Notes: generated by a model from the letters alone, not told the origin. Shown: positions 45,270 to 55,237, numbered from the stretch's first letter. The stretch: DNA of 64,000 nucleotides from Marinospirillum insulare DSM 21763 (GCF_000686905.1 NZ_JMLW01000006.1:55242-119241), one strand, 5' to 3'. Made by a program: numbers and translations.

Positions 45270-46019
45270 TCAGCCCAGTTTTTCCATAACTTCTGCAGAA
45301 AAATCGACGTTAGAATAAACTTCTTGTACATCGTCTAAGTCTTCTAACATATCAACCATCTTGATAATTTTTTCTGCCAGCTCTAAGTCAGTAACATCAG
45401 CGTTGACATCTGGCAGCATAGCTACCGACGCTTGCTCTGCTTCAAAACCAGCCGCAACCAAGGCTTCTTTTACTTCTAAGAAGTTTTGCTGTTCGGTAAA
45501 AACTTCGTAGCTGCCATCATCTTGAGTGACAACATCCTCAGCACCTGCTTCTAAGGCTGCTTCCATTAGCTGGTCTTCGTCAGTCTCTGCTGAAAAAACC
45601 AAATAACCGCGCTTTTGGAATAAGTAGGCCACTGAACCCGAGGTACCTAGGTTGCCATCATTTCGAGTGAAAGCATGACGCACTTCACCTACAGTACGGT
45701 TACGGTTATCGGTTAAACATTCAACCAACACAGCAACACCACCTGGACCATAGCCTTCATAGACAACTTCTTCCATGTTGTCGGCTTCGTTGGTGCCTGC
45801 ACCGCGTGCTACAGCACGATCAATGGTGTCGCGAGTCATGTTATTTGATAAAGCTTTATCAACAGCTGCGCGTAATCTTGGGTTGTCAGCAACCTCTGGG
45901 CCACCTTCTTTAGCAGCCACAGTGAGTTCACGAATTAATTTAGTAAATACTTTACCGCGCTTAGCATCTTGTGCTGCTTTACGGTGTTTGATATTCGCCC
46001 ATTTACTATGACCTGCCAT
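45270..46019 (-). CDS. yebC: YebC/PmpR family transcriptional or translational regulator
   Basis: 249 residues, full length. The conserved [22 protein letters not shown] start, split here as [12 protein letters not shown] and [15 protein letters not shown], then [14 protein letters not shown] and [20 protein letters not shown]. Once annotated as a DNA-binding regulator; recent work on the family points to relief of ribosome stalling. AAGGAG precedes the ATG. It sits between aspS and ruvC, the standard arrangement. Confidence 0.96.
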   Translation of the reverse strand: MAGHSKWANIKHRKAAQDAKRGKVFTKLIRELTVAAKEGGPEVADNPRLRAAVDKALSNNMTRDTIDRAVARGAGTNEADNMEEVVYEGYGPGGVAVLVECLTDNRNRTVGEVRHAFTRNDGNLGTSGSVAYLFQKRGYLVFSAETDEDQLMEAALEAGAEDVVTQDDGSYEVFTEQQNFLEVKEALVAAGFEAEQASVAMLPDVNADVTDLELAEKIIKMVDMLEDLDDVQEVYSNVDFSAEVMEKLG

Positions 46020-46073
46020 TTTAACTCCTTAAATTACTAGCCGATGTCTTTGGCTACGCAATTTCAAAATATA

Positions 46074-47846
46074 CTATTCTTCAGTTTGAGCTTTTGCACG
46101 CAAACGTAGATTAAGTTCTTTTAATTGCTCTTGGCTTACATCACCCGGTGCGTCAGTCATAACACAAGCAGCAGACTGAGTTTTTGGGAAGGCAATCACT
46201 TCACGAATGGATTTAGCACCGGTCATTAGCATCATTAAACGATCTAATCCAAAGGCTAAGCCGCCATGCGGTGGCGCACCAAATTTTAATGCATCTAATA
46301 AGAAACCAAATTTCTCTTGCTGTTCTTCGGCACTAATACCTAGCACACGGAAAACAGCTTGCTGCATGGCTTGGTTGTGAATACGGATTGAGCCACCACC
46401 TAATTCTGTACCGTTAAGCACCATATCATAAGCGCGTGATAGCTGACCTGCAGGCTTAGCTTCTAGCTCTTCTGCTGTGCACTTAGGTGCAGTAAAAGGG
46501 TGATGAAGCGCACTTAGGCTGCCATCGCTGTTTTCTTCAAACATAGGGAAGTCAACCACCCAAAGTGGTGCCCAATCAGTCGTGTAAAGGTTTAGGTCTT
46601 CACCTAATTTACAGCGCAATGCGCCTAAAGCTTCATTAACAATTTTGGTTTTGTCTGCACCAAAGAAAACAATATCACCATCTTCTGCACCCACACGGTC
46701 TAATAGCTGCTCAACCACGCCTTCCATAAACTTAACAATGGGTGACTGCAAACCTTCTAAGCCATCGGCGCGCTTGTTCACTTTAATCCAAGCCAAACCA
46801 CGTGCGCCGTAGATACTCACGTATTTAGTGTAGTCATCAATTTGCTTGCGTGATAGCTCAGCACCGCCTTTAACTTTAAGTGCGGCAACGCGTCCTTTAG
46901 GATCAGTCGCAGGGCCGGAGAAAACTTTAAAATCAACGCCTGCCATTAGATCACTAACATCAACCAGCTCTAAAGGAATACGTAAGTCTGGCTTATCAGA
47001 GCCGTAACGCTCCATGGCTTCGGCATAAGGCATGTGCGGGAAGTCACCTAGCTCAACATCTAACGACCCCTTAAAAATTTTGCGAATCATGCCTTCAGCT
47101 GCACCCATAATGTCTGCTTCTTCTATAAAAGAAGCTTCAATATCTATTTGGGTAAATTCTGGCTGGCGATCCGCACGTAAATCTTCGTCACGGAAGCATT
47201 TAGCAATTTGGTAGTAGCGATCAAAGCCCGCCACCATCAATAGCTGCTTGAATAGCTGTGGCGACTGAGGCAGAGCAAAGAACTGGCCTTCATGTGTACG
47301 GCTAGGTACTAGGTAATCACGCGCACCTTCAGGCGTGGCACGGGTAAGAATAGGAGTCTCTATATCTAAAAAGCCCTGCTCTTCTAAAAAGTTACGAATT
47401 TGATGGGTAACCCGTGAGCGAAAACGTAGCTTTTCAGCCATCTCTGTACGGCGCAAATCAACATAGCGGTATTTTAGACGAACCTCCTCACCCACTTTAC
47501 CGTGTTCATCCAGCATAAAAGGAGGTGTTTCAGAAGTGTTTAAAACCTCAACATCGCTAGCAACCACTTCTATTTCACCTGTGGCCATATTGGGGTTTAC
47601 TGTTCCTTCTGGGCGATGATTTACTTTGCCCTTTACCTTTAAAACGTATTCGTTGCGTGAACGATCTGCGCTAGCAAAGGCTGCTTCGGTATCTGGGTTT
47701 ACAACCACCTGAGCAATACCGTTACGGTCTCTTAAATCAAGAAAAATAACGCCACCGTGGTCACGACGACGATGAACCCAGCCGCATAAAACGACTTCTT
47801 GATCTAGGTGACTTGTATTTAAGTCGCCACAGTAATGGCTGCGCAT
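46074..47846 (-). CDS. aspS: Aspartyl-tRNA synthetase
   Basis: 590 residues, bacterial-type class IIb enzyme. N-terminal OB fold for anticodon binding ([22 protein letters not shown]), motif 2 [20 protein letters not shown], the bacterial GAD insertion (~290-420) and motif 3 [13 protein letters not shown]. Charges tRNA-Asp. It heads the long leftward block; a perfect TATAAT lies about 60 bases upstream. Confidence 0.98.
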   Translation of the reverse strand: MRSHYCGDLNTSHLDQEVVLCGWVHRRRDHGGVIFLDLRDRNGIAQVVVNPDTEAAFASADRSRNEYVLKVKGKVNHRPEGTVNPNMATGEIEVVASDVEVLNTSETPPFMLDEHGKVGEEVRLKYRYVDLRRTEMAEKLRFRSRVTHQIRNFLEEQGFLDIETPILTRATPEGARDYLVPSRTHEGQFFALPQSPQLFKQLLMVAGFDRYYQIAKCFRDEDLRADRQPEFTQIDIEASFIEEADIMGAAEGMIRKIFKGSLDVELGDFPHMPYAEAMERYGSDKPDLRIPLELVDVSDLMAGVDFKVFSGPATDPKGRVAALKVKGGAELSRKQIDDYTKYVSIYGARGLAWIKVNKRADGLEGLQSPIVKFMEGVVEQLLDRVGAEDGDIVFFGADKTKIVNEALGALRCKLGEDLNLYTTDWAPLWVVDFPMFEENSDGSLSALHHPFTAPKCTAEELEAKPAGQLSRAYDMVLNGTELGGGSIRIHNQAMQQAVFRVLGISAEEQQEKFGFLLDALKFGAPPHGGLAFGLDRLMMLMTGAKSIREVIAFPKTQSAACVMTDAPGDVSQEQLKELNLRLRAKAQTEE

Positions 47847-47904
47847 AAGTAGTTCCCGTTAATAAATGTGTTAAAAAATAAAAAAATGAAATTTGCGAGG
47901 CCGT

Positions 47905-47935
47905 ATTATAGCCTAGACTGATGACCTTACGCCAA
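47905..47935 (-). promoter_or_regulatory. Candidate sigma-70 promoter of aspS
   Basis: On the minus strand a perfect -10 box TATAAT (47905-47910) lies about 59 bases before the aspS ATG. A weak -35 candidate TTGGCG (47930-47935) is 19 bases further up, longer than the ideal 17. The -10 is convincing; the -35 is not. Confidence 0.45.
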
Positions 47936-47967
47936 ATTATGAATAAACCTACTAGAGAGTGCCCAAT

Positions 47968-48417
47968 ATGACTTTTGAATTACACTCCCAGCTAGCTAAA
48001 GACAGCTTTCACTTAGCTGACCTTAAACTTTGCCAGCTACGTTTAATTAATGACCAGCGTTTTTACTGGCTGCTCTTAGTGCCTAAGGTGGCTAACGCTA
48101 AGGAACTAACCGACTTAACCCCAACCGACCACCAACAGCTTTGGCAAGAAGTTTATTCTTTAAGCCAAGTAATAAAGCCTTTAAAACAAGCAGTTAAGCT
48201 GAACATTGCCACTTTAGGCAACCTAGTGCCGCAATTGCATTTACACTTAATTGCTCGCTTTACTGAAGATGCTGCTTGGCCTAATCCTGTCTGGGGTTTG
48301 GGCACTGCTGAGCCTTATAATCTTGCGACTGTAAAAGCAATTGCTAAGGAGTTACGCTCGGCCTGTACCGCTAACAACTTTCAACCGCCTATTAACTGGC
48401 AAACTTTGGCAGATTAA
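47968..48417 (+). CDS. HIT-family nucleotide-binding protein
   Basis: 149 residues. The histidine-triad region reads QLHLHLIARFTEDAAWPNPVWG: the second and third His are present and the first position is Gln, a form common in one proteobacterial HIT subgroup, so activity may be reduced or different. Family members are nucleotide hydrolases or transferases. ATG at 47968 with AGAGAG upstream is preferred to a GTG three codons earlier. Divergent from aspS; ends 12 bases before the converging LysR gene. Confidence 0.85.
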   Translation: MTFELHSQLAKDSFHLADLKLCQLRLINDQRFYWLLLVPKVANAKELTDLTPTDHQQLWQEVYSLSQVIKPLKQAVKLNIATLGNLVPQLHLHLIARFTEDAAWPNPVWGLGTAEPYNLATVKAIAKELRSACTANNFQPPINWQTLAD

Positions 48418-48429
48418 CTCAGCGCAACT

Positions 48430-49359
48430 TCAAACCTTCACTTCAACCTGAGCGGCATCACTCACTAACCTTTGCCATAGCCGCTCTACTGAGGGTTTAT
48501 GAACCAGAGTGCAGCGGTAAAGGCGAATTTCTAAAGGAATAACCCAGCGCTCACCACCACAAACCACTAATTTATTTTCTTCCAACTCCCGCTCAATACT
48601 TAGTTTAGGTATCCAGGCCACTCCCTGCCCTTCTAAAGCCATGCCTTTTAAACCTTCTGCCATGGCTGTTTCGTAAGTTGTTCTCAGGCGCAAACTAACG
48701 GGTTTTTGTCTGAGTAGAATTTGTAACGATCTTTCTAAAAAAGCGCCTTGAGTGTAGGTAAGAAGCGGAATTTCTTGCTCTGCTGACGTATCTAAAAAAT
48801 AAAGCGGCTGCCCTTGCTCATCCGTTGCACACACAGGCAACATTTCTGTAGCACCCATGCGTAAAGATGGAAAGTGTTGGTTATCTAGCTGCAAACTGCC
48901 TAAAGGGTCGTGGTAGGCCAGCATTAAATCGCAACGCCCTTCGCGTAGTGCGTGAGTAGCTTCACCTACATTCATTGCCGTCATACGGCTATTAATTTCA
49001 CCAATTACTGCCTGTAAACGCTTTAACCATTGTGGAAAAAAGTTAAAAGCTAAAGAGTGTGCAACTGCAAACTCTAATAGCTGAATGGAAGTAGCGTCTA
49101 AGCCACGCAGGTTTTGTAAAGCATCACTCAACTGTTCAACTACATTACGAGCAGTGATTAAAAACAACTGCCCATCAGGGGTTAATTCTAAAGGTGACTT
49201 ACCTCTTTCAACCAAAGTAACACCCACAACACGCTCTAAAGATTGAATGCGGCGACTAAAGGCAGGTTGAGTGACAAAACGTCGCGCTGCTGCATGAGAG
49301 AAGTTACGTGTTGCAGCAAGGGCCAAAAAGTCTTCTAGCCATTTCACTTCAAGGTTCAC
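48430..49359 (-). CDS. LysR-type transcriptional regulator, HypT/YjiE-like
   Basis: 309 residues. N-terminal winged helix (WLEDFLALAATRNFSHAAARR, then TQPAFSRRIQSLERVVGVTLVER) and a periplasmic-binding-fold effector domain. The N-terminal sequence and AHSLAFNFFPQWL resemble HypT (YjiE), the hypochlorite-responsive regulator of E. coli, but I cannot assign the effector. GTG start. A short dyad ATAA-N8-TTAT (49375-49390) lies 15 bases upstream and could be its own binding site. No regulated target is obvious besides the divergent M23 peptidase gene. Confidence 0.85.
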   Translation of the reverse strand: MNLEVKWLEDFLALAATRNFSHAAARRFVTQPAFSRRIQSLERVVGVTLVERGKSPLELTPDGQLFLITARNVVEQLSDALQNLRGLDATSIQLLEFAVAHSLAFNFFPQWLKRLQAVIGEINSRMTAMNVGEATHALREGRCDLMLAYHDPLGSLQLDNQHFPSLRMGATEMLPVCATDEQGQPLYFLDTSAEQEIPLLTYTQGAFLERSLQILLRQKPVSLRLRTTYETAMAEGLKGMALEGQGVAWIPKLSIERELEENKLVVCGGERWVIPLEIRLYRCTLVHKPSVERLWQRLVSDAAQVEVKV

Positions 49360-49590
49360 TTATACTCTATCCTTATAATTCGAGAGTTATTCGTTAGATA
49401 TACAGCAGCTTTTTAAGCTTAAGCTAGTGCAGATTTTTAGTTATTACCTTACAATTAGTTTTGCTTGTAAAAAGCATTTTGTTATAGCATCACTATTTTA
49501 GTGCTTATTTTATTCCATTTAGCACATCGACAACTAAGCCTTAGCTGGCCGGATTTTATACTTGTTACCGGCTCGATACTTGAGAATACA

Positions 49591-50898
49591 ATGCTAGACC
49601 GTATTACTGCTCGCCCAAGACACTGGGCTATTTTATTTTTTGGCAGCCTTTTATTAGTCACCAGTTTAGCAATCTATTTAAGCAGCAATAAACAACCCAT
49701 TGAAGAGTTGCCACCTAACATGAGCGAAGTGCTTGAAGCTTTGGAGGCAACTGACTTTCACAATGCACTTATTCCCCCTTTGTCACCACCCCCAGACTGG
49801 GAACAATATACCTTACAAAAGGGTGATCGTTTATCTTTACTTTGGGCCGATAAATGGCACCTACCCTTAGCTACGCTTTACACTCTACTAGATAATAAAG
49901 AAGGCAAACGCTACCTAAATAGAGTTCAACCTGGTCAGCATATTGAGTGGTTAGCCAGTAGAGATGGGCAGCTTTTAGCCTTACGCCTATGGCAAAGCCG
50001 CGCTGAAGGCAGCGAATGGTTAAGAGAAAGCCAAGGGTTTAGTTTTCGCAACCTTACCTCACAACGTGAAGTTAAGCTGATACGCCTAGAAGGTACTTTG
50101 AACGGCATGCTAGTCAATAGCTTGCAAAACATGCCTGAAATTTCTGGTCAAGAAGGCACTATAGCCACCGCCCTAGACCGTCATCTGCCTCTTCGCCGTG
50201 ATGCGCGTGATGGTGATACTTTTAGTTTACTAATAGAACAAGAGTGGCTGAGTAATGATCCAACACCCTACTCCACACGCCTCATTGCTTTTGACTATAC
50301 AGGCAAGCGCATGCAAATACGTGCCGCTCGCCATCAAGATGGCCGTTTTTACACCCCAGATGGCGTTAGCTTAATTCCTCCCTTTGACCGAATTCCACTT
50401 GCTCAGCGTTATCGAATCAGCTCTCGCTTCAATTTATATCGTCGCCACCCAATTACTGGTCGTGTACAGCCCCATTACGGAACTGACTTTGCAACCCCCA
50501 CAGGCACACACGTTAGAGCACCCGCAGACGGTCGAGTGGTACGCAGTCAGTGGCACCCCTTTGGTGGTAACTACATCGTTATAGATCACGGACAAGGCTT
50601 TAAAACCCGCTATTTGCACTTATTACGCTCACAAGTAAAGCCAGGACAAGATGTCAAACGTGGGCAGCTCATTGGTCAAACTGGCAACACCGGACGTAGC
50701 ACTGGTCCTCACCTTCATTATGAGTTACACATCAATGGTCGACCTGTAGATTCAATGCGAGCCGAACTGCCTAGTGTTGAAAAGCTAAAAGGCTCTAGTC
50801 TAAAAGAGTTTTTGACACAAAGTCAGCAGCTTTTCTCTGGTTTAGATGGCCATATCAGGCTAGAGGACCTTGCTTTATTGCTTCCTGAGCCGAATTAA
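49591..50898 (+). CDS. M23 family murein endopeptidase, MepM-like
   Basis: 435 residues from the ATG at 49591, placed just before the membrane anchor (HWAILFFGSLLLVTSLAIYL); the frame is open 30 codons further up without support. A LysM-like stretch (YTLQKGDRLSLLWADKWHLP) and a central OapA-like domain precede the LytM peptidase. Its zinc motifs are HYGTDFATPTGTHVRAPADG (HxxxD) and GPHLHYELHING (HxH). Such enzymes cut D,D-crosslinks between peptidoglycan stems to allow wall growth. Monotopic inner-membrane protein facing the periplasm. Confidence 0.92.
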   Translation: MLDRITARPRHWAILFFGSLLLVTSLAIYLSSNKQPIEELPPNMSEVLEALEATDFHNALIPPLSPPPDWEQYTLQKGDRLSLLWADKWHLPLATLYTLLDNKEGKRYLNRVQPGQHIEWLASRDGQLLALRLWQSRAEGSEWLRESQGFSFRNLTSQREVKLIRLEGTLNGMLVNSLQNMPEISGQEGTIATALDRHLPLRRDARDGDTFSLLIEQEWLSNDPTPYSTRLIAFDYTGKRMQIRAARHQDGRFYTPDGVSLIPPFDRIPLAQRYRISSRFNLYRRHPITGRVQPHYGTDFATPTGTHVRAPADGRVVRSQWHPFGGNYIVIDHGQGFKTRYLHLLRSQVKPGQDVKRGQLIGQTGNTGRSTGPHLHYELHINGRPVDSMRAELPSVEKLKGSSLKEFLTQSQQLFSGLDGHIRLEDLALLLPEPN

Positions 50899-50909
50899 CA
50901 TAGCTGTTA

Positions 50910-50942
50910 CCCCTAACTGCTTGGCAACAGAGCAGCTAGGGG
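50910..50942 (+). terminator. Stem-loop after the M23 peptidase gene
   Basis: CCCCTAACTGCT pairs with AGCAGCTAGGGG (one A-C mismatch) around a nine-base loop, 12 bases after the stop codon. The stem is strong but no T-run follows, so it may be a Rho-assisted terminator or a 3'-end protector. Confidence 0.45.
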
Positions 50943-51028
50943 CAAGTGACACCTAGTCTAAAATGCGGTAAATTCTCTGTTCTCGCCTTCCTTTTTATTT
51001 CTAATTTACTTCAAGGTCAGCTGATTCC

Positions 51029-52744
51029 ATGCGTGCTTCACAACTACTCATTGCCACTTTAAAAGAAACCCCAAACGATGCTCAAGTTATTAGCCATCAG
51101 CTAATGCTGCGCGCTGGTATGGTTCGCAGCCTTGGTTCTGGTCTTTACACTTGGTTGCCCTTGGGTTTAAGAGTACTTCGCAAAGTCGAGCGTATTGTAC
51201 GGGAAGAAATGGATAAAGCAGGCGCACAAGAAGTGCTTATGCCTGCCATTCAGCCAGCAGAATTGTGGCAAGAGTCTGGCCGCTGGGAAAAATATGGCAA
51301 AGAACTATTACGCTTAAGTGACCGCCATAGCCGTGAGTTTTGTGTTGGTCCTACGCATGAAGAAGTCATCACCGATATGGTGCGTAAAGAGTTGCGCTCT
51401 TACAAACAGCTACCGGTTAACTTCTACCAAATTCAAACCAAATTCCGTGATGAAATTCGTCCACGCTTTGGTGTCATGCGCTCGCGTGAATTTATTATGA
51501 AAGATGCCTACTCTTTTCATTTAACCCAAGAATCGCTACAGCAAACCTACGATGTTATGCACCAAACCTATACCAAAATATTTAATCGTATTGGGCTTAA
51601 ATTCCGTTCGGTGATTGCAGATAACGGCTCGATTGGTGGCAGTGGTTCGCATGAATTTCATGTTTTAGCTGACTCTGGTGAAGATGATATTGTTTTTTCT
51701 GATACCTCAGACTATGCAGCCAATATCGAAAAGGCAGTGGCACTCATTAGCGATACCAAACACCCAGCAGCTACCCAAGAACTAGCCTTAGTTGACACCC
51801 CTGAAGTAAAAACCATTGCCCAATTAGTTGAGCAGTTTGACCTACCCATAGAAAAGACCATTAAAACCCTGGTAGTGAAAGCTACCGAAGAAGAAGGTTT
51901 AATTGCACTCCTTGTGCGTGGCGACCATGAGCTCAATGAAATTAAAGCCGCTAATCTACCTCAAGTAGCTAGCCCGTTAGAAATGGCCAGTGATGCAGAA
52001 ATTATCGCAGCGGTAGGTGCTGCACCTGGTTCTTTAGGTCCAATTAAACTCGCTATCCCCTGCATTATAGATCACTCAGTTGCTCAACTAAGTGATTTTG
52101 CTGCTGGTGCCAACCAGGATAATAAACACTATTTTGGTATTAATTGGGAAAGAGATTTACCTCTGCCAGAAATTGCTGACTTACGTAAAGTGGTCGAAGG
52201 TGACCCTAGCCCAGACGGTAAAGGCAGCTTACAAATTAAACGCGGCATAGAGGTAGGGCATATCTTCCAGCTAGGTGATCAATATTCAGAAGCCATGAAC
52301 GCCACAGTTTTGGATGAAAATGGCAAAGCTGCCACTATGCTTATGGGTTGTTATGGTATAGGGGTAACTCGCGTAGTAGCTTCTGCAATAGAGCAAAACC
52401 ACGATTCAGCGGGTATTATTTGGCCCACCAGCATTGCCCCTTTTGAAGTGGCGCTAGTACCCATGAATGCACATAAATCTGAACTAGTAAAAACAACCAG
52501 TGAGCAGCTTTATAAAGACTTACAAGCGGCTGGCATAGATGTGCTTCTTGATGATCGTGAAGGTCGACCTGGCTTTAAGTTTGCTGACCTAGAACTGATT
52601 GGTATTCCTCACCGTATAGTTATAGGTGAACGCAGCTTAAAAGAAGGTGAGCTAGAGTACAAAGGTCGTCGTGATACTGATGCAACCAATATAAAAGTAG
52701 ATGAACTGCTTGGTTTTTTACAAGAAAAAATAGCTGCTAGCTAA
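51029..52744 (+). CDS. proS: Prolyl-tRNA synthetase (bacterial type with editing domain)
   Basis: 571 residues. Class II motif 1-2 region ([46 protein letters not shown], seen as [16 protein letters not shown]), the INS editing domain between motifs 2 and 3 (~225-405, with [11 protein letters not shown] and [10 protein letters not shown]), motif 3 [18 protein letters not shown] and a C-terminal anticodon-binding domain ([20 protein letters not shown]). Charges tRNA-Pro and clears mischarged Ala. Ends at a strong bidirectional hairpin. Confidence 0.98.
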   Translation: MRASQLLIATLKETPNDAQVISHQLMLRAGMVRSLGSGLYTWLPLGLRVLRKVERIVREEMDKAGAQEVLMPAIQPAELWQESGRWEKYGKELLRLSDRHSREFCVGPTHEEVITDMVRKELRSYKQLPVNFYQIQTKFRDEIRPRFGVMRSREFIMKDAYSFHLTQESLQQTYDVMHQTYTKIFNRIGLKFRSVIADNGSIGGSGSHEFHVLADSGEDDIVFSDTSDYAANIEKAVALISDTKHPAATQELALVDTPEVKTIAQLVEQFDLPIEKTIKTLVVKATEEEGLIALLVRGDHELNEIKAANLPQVASPLEMASDAEIIAAVGAAPGSLGPIKLAIPCIIDHSVAQLSDFAAGANQDNKHYFGINWERDLPLPEIADLRKVVEGDPSPDGKGSLQIKRGIEVGHIFQLGDQYSEAMNATVLDENGKAATMLMGCYGIGVTRVVASAIEQNHDSAGIIWPTSIAPFEVALVPMNAHKSELVKTTSEQLYKDLQAAGIDVLLDDREGRPGFKFADLELIGIPHRIVIGERSLKEGELEYKGRRDTDATNIKVDELLGFLQEKIAAS

Positions 52745-52748
52745 AGTC

Positions 52749-52785
52749 TATAAAACGCTGGGGTGAATCACCCTAGCGTTTTATA
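52749..52785. terminator. Bidirectional Rho-independent terminator
   Basis: A near-perfect 37-base dyad: TATAAAACGCTGGGGTGA pairs with TCACCCTAGCGTTTTATA with one G-U. Both strands present GC-rich stem followed by TTTT, so it should stop transcription of proS and of the converging small membrane-protein gene. The left-going gene ends inside it: its codons for KYKTLG and stop lie in the right and central part. Confidence 0.8.
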
Positions 52786-53178
52786 CTTCATTAAATAATG
52801 AATACTGCCTGCCAAAGCCATTAAAAAAACTAAAACTAAGTTAACTCGCCAAGAGTCAGTTTTACGCCGCCTCCTGAACGAGTTAAGTAGGAGTCCTGAG
52901 CAGGCTAACAACATCACTGACAACATTAAGAAAAAAGCAGAACGGTATAAGTCTAAGTCCCAACCTTGTTGGGTTGATAAGTTCATCCAACGATCAAAAA
53001 AGGTTTCTGGATCTGGTTTAGCTTTTTCAACCAGGATAATAATGACCAGCATCAAAACCCAAGTAATTAAACTTAACCCTCGAATTGCCTTAATAAGTAA
53101 GTCTGGGCCTTTACGCTTTTCTGGGATTTTTTCATTCCGCTGGTCCGCTTCAGCTGCCAGCTTTCGCCAGTCTTCCAT
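52768..53178 (-). CDS. Small membrane protein of unknown function
   Basis: 136 residues from the ATG at 53178, which has GAGG eight bases upstream; an ATG at 53214 lacks a site. A charged N-terminus (EDWRKLAAEADQRNEKIPEKRKG) is followed by three predicted helices (~30-50 LITWVLMLVIIILV, ~78-100 AFFLMLSVMLLACSGLLL, ~112-130 LVLVFLMALAGSIHYLM) and an RRRRK stretch between the last two. I do not recognise the family. It is divergent from the heme-motif cyclase gene, sharing an intergenic region with two inverted repeats, so a functional link is possible. Confidence 0.72.
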   Translation of the reverse strand: MEDWRKLAAEADQRNEKIPEKRKGPDLLIKAIRGLSLITWVLMLVIIILVEKAKPDPETFFDRWMNLSTQQGWDLDLYRSAFFLMLSVMLLACSGLLLNSFRRRRKTDSWRVNLVLVFLMALAGSIHYLMKYKTLG

Positions 53179-53218
53179 ACTAACTTCCTCGCTAATCTGT
53201 TTAAAGTTAAGCATAATC

Positions 53219-53251
53219 TAGTTACTGGTTAAATAATATGGCCAGTAACTA
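53219..53251. promoter_or_regulatory. Ten-base perfect inverted repeat in the divergent intergenic region
   Basis: TAGTTACTGG and CCAGTAACTA are exact complements with a 13-base spacer, 40 bases from the small membrane-protein start and about 118 from the cyclase start. It could be an operator or an RNA stem in the leftward leader. Confidence 0.45.
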
Positions 53252-53263
53252 TTTACTAAAACC

Positions 53264-53277
53264 TTGTCCTAGGACAA
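53264..53277. promoter_or_regulatory. Perfect 14-base palindrome, FNR/DNR-like operator candidate
   Basis: TTGTCCTAGGACAA is self-complementary and has the TTGNN-N4-NNCAA layout of CRP/FNR-superfamily sites. Its centre lies about 98 bases before the cyclase ATG. A weak -10 candidate TACAAA (53299-53304) would put the start of transcription near 53312, which would place the palindrome centre close to -41.5, the classic class II activator position. The geometry is seen; the regulator is inferred. Confidence 0.5.
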
Positions 53278-53368
53278 CACCTTACTAACGAATATTGTTA
53301 CAAAATAAGTACTTAAAGTTTCCTGCACTAGTTTAAAAATAAAAATAGTTCTCTAAGGAAAGCGACTT

Positions 53369-55237
53369 ATGATGTTAAAGCTTCAAACCAAAACCCTGCT
53401 TGCTCTTGCCTCGGTTATGCTAGTGCTTATCTTAGTGATAACGCTCGCAAGCCTAGCTTCTTTCCGTGACTTCTCAATTCGTGCCGCAACCGAACAAACA
53501 CGCACAGCCGCAGAAATGATTCGTGTTGCTTTAACTGAATCCATGTTAAATGGCACTATTCATGAACGAGACTCCTTACTGAATAGAATTGCACAAATAG
53601 ATGGACTAGATGAAGCCAGAGTTATTCGAGGACCATTGGTACAGCAGCAGTTTGGTGACGGCCTAACCATTGAAGGAACAACCGACACAACCGACTACCA
53701 AGTATTAAATACTGGTAAAGCAATTTACACTCTAATGGGCGGCTACCTAAGCGCTGAGTTTCGCGCTACCGTTCCTTATATTGCTAGCAGCCAAGGTGAT
53801 GTTAACTGTCTCAACTGCCATGCGGTTCCTGAAGGCTCAGTTTTAGGAGCTGTAACCCTCACCGCGTCTGTTAAACACATGCGTACCGCTGCATTATTAA
53901 CCATAGTGGTACTCGTAGGAGCTACGGCTCTTTTCTCGGTTATCTCTTTATTATTTTTGCGTCGCTTATTACAGCCATTAGTCACTACCGCTAATGAAAT
54001 AGAGCAAGCAGTACGCCAAGCTAAAACGGGTGACTTTAGTGTGCGTGTAGAGCAACGTAGTAATGATGAAATTGGTGCTATAGCCAGGCACTTTAATAGT
54101 TTATCTGAAGGCATCACCACTAAGTTAAGTGAAATTCGCCACAATGTTGCCCATTTAATTCAATCACAGCCTATGGCCAATGGAGACCTTTTAGCAGATA
54201 CAGCCAACACCGTTTCAGGCTTAGTAAAAGTTTCACAGTTTAAGCAGGCTATTGAAGAAGACGAAACCAGTGAAGAGGTTTATCAGCGAATTTGTGAAGT
54301 CATTCAGCATGAGTTTAACTTTACTAGCAACTCTATTTATGAAGTAGATGAAACCAAAAAACAGCTAAATGTCATTAGTGTTAACAATATAGCTCAAGCC
54401 CCCTTAGAGTGGTGCAATAGAGATATTACAGAAAAGTGCACTGCTTGCCGTGCAGTACGCACTGGTCACTGTATTAATGGAACTGAAAACACTCTCATTT
54501 GCCGCTCTTTTTCTAACGAAGCTCGCCAGAATGGAAAATTCTACCTCTGCTTACCCGTTATTCAGTCAGGTGGTGTAGGTAGTGTAATTCAGTTAGTTTT
54601 AGAGGCTAAAGATTTAAAACGAGCCATGGATGCCAAGCCTTTAATTGAGTCTTACCTGCGTGAAGCTGCGCCTGTTTTACAAGCTAAAAGTTTAATGGCT
54701 AGCTTAAGGGAGTCCACCTTAAACGATGCTATGACAGGGCTGCGTAATCGCCGCTTCCTTGAGGAATACTCAGACACACTGGTCAATCAGTGTAAGCGTC
54801 GCGGAACGTCCATGACACTTATTATGATGGACTTAGACTATTTCAAAAAAGTTAACGACACTTACGGGCATGATGTGGGTGATAGTATACTGATTGATCT
54901 AGCCAATATCCTTAAAGCGCATGTGCGTGAATCTGACTTAGTGATTCGTTACGGTGGTGAAGAGTTTTTAATTATCTTGCCCGATACTAATAGCGAAGAT
55001 GGCTTCTTAGTCGCTGAAAAAATTCGTAAAGCAGTTGAAGAGCACCAGTTTCAGGCAGGCAGTGTGCTAATCAACAAAACCATTTCTGCAGGTGTGGCTG
55101 ATTACCCTAGTGATGGTCAAGCTTTTTGGCAGGTACTTAAGTATGCCGATGTTTCTTTATACGCAGCTAAAGATGCTGGAAGAAATCAAGTGGTACGCTT
55201 TACACCCGAGCTATGGATTTCTGAAGAAAAGTATTAA
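53369..55237 (+). CDS. Membrane diguanylate cyclase with periplasmic heme-type CxxCH sensor
   Basis: 622 residues. Helix 1 at ~9-30, a periplasmic domain (~31-172) ending in CLNCH (C147-H151), a c-type heme-attachment motif, then helix 2 (~174-197), HAMP (~198-250) and a GAF-like domain (~285-440). The last has six cysteines (C349, C357, C360, C368, C378, C394) in and after WCNRDITEKCTACRAVRTGHC, of which CTACRAVRTGHC is the core. The GGDEF domain has intact GGEEF (529-533) and an RESD inhibitory site (R520, D523). It should make c-di-GMP in response to a redox or gas signal; the signal is inferred. Confidence 0.9.
   Translation: MMLKLQTKTLLALASVMLVLILVITLASLASFRDFSIRAATEQTRTAAEMIRVALTESMLNGTIHERDSLLNRIAQIDGLDEARVIRGPLVQQQFGDGLTIEGTTDTTDYQVLNTGKAIYTLMGGYLSAEFRATVPYIASSQGDVNCLNCHAVPEGSVLGAVTLTASVKHMRTAALLTIVVLVGATALFSVISLLFLRRLLQPLVTTANEIEQAVRQAKTGDFSVRVEQRSNDEIGAIARHFNSLSEGITTKLSEIRHNVAHLIQSQPMANGDLLADTANTVSGLVKVSQFKQAIEEDETSEEVYQRICEVIQHEFNFTSNSIYEVDETKKQLNVISVNNIAQAPLEWCNRDITEKCTACRAVRTGHCINGTENTLICRSFSNEARQNGKFYLCLPVIQSGGVGSVIQLVLEAKDLKRAMDAKPLIESYLREAAPVLQAKSLMASLRESTLNDAMTGLRNRRFLEEYSDTLVNQCKRRGTSMTLIMMDLDYFKKVNDTYGHDVGDSILIDLANILKAHVRESDLVIRYGGEEFLIILPDTNSEDGFLVAEKIRKAVEEHQFQAGSVLINKTISAGVADYPSDGQAFWQVLKYADVSLYAAKDAGRNQVVRFTPELWISEEKY

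Noticed and set aside
47968..48417. HIT protein as an inactive pseudogene because the first triad His is Gln
   Set aside because: The frame is intact with a normal start and conserved flanking residues, and I recall the Q-x-H-x-H form as a regular subgroup.
53776..54144. 122-codon frame antisense to the cyclase gene
   Set aside because: It lies opposite the conserved HAMP and CxxCH coding region and shows no plausible protein features.
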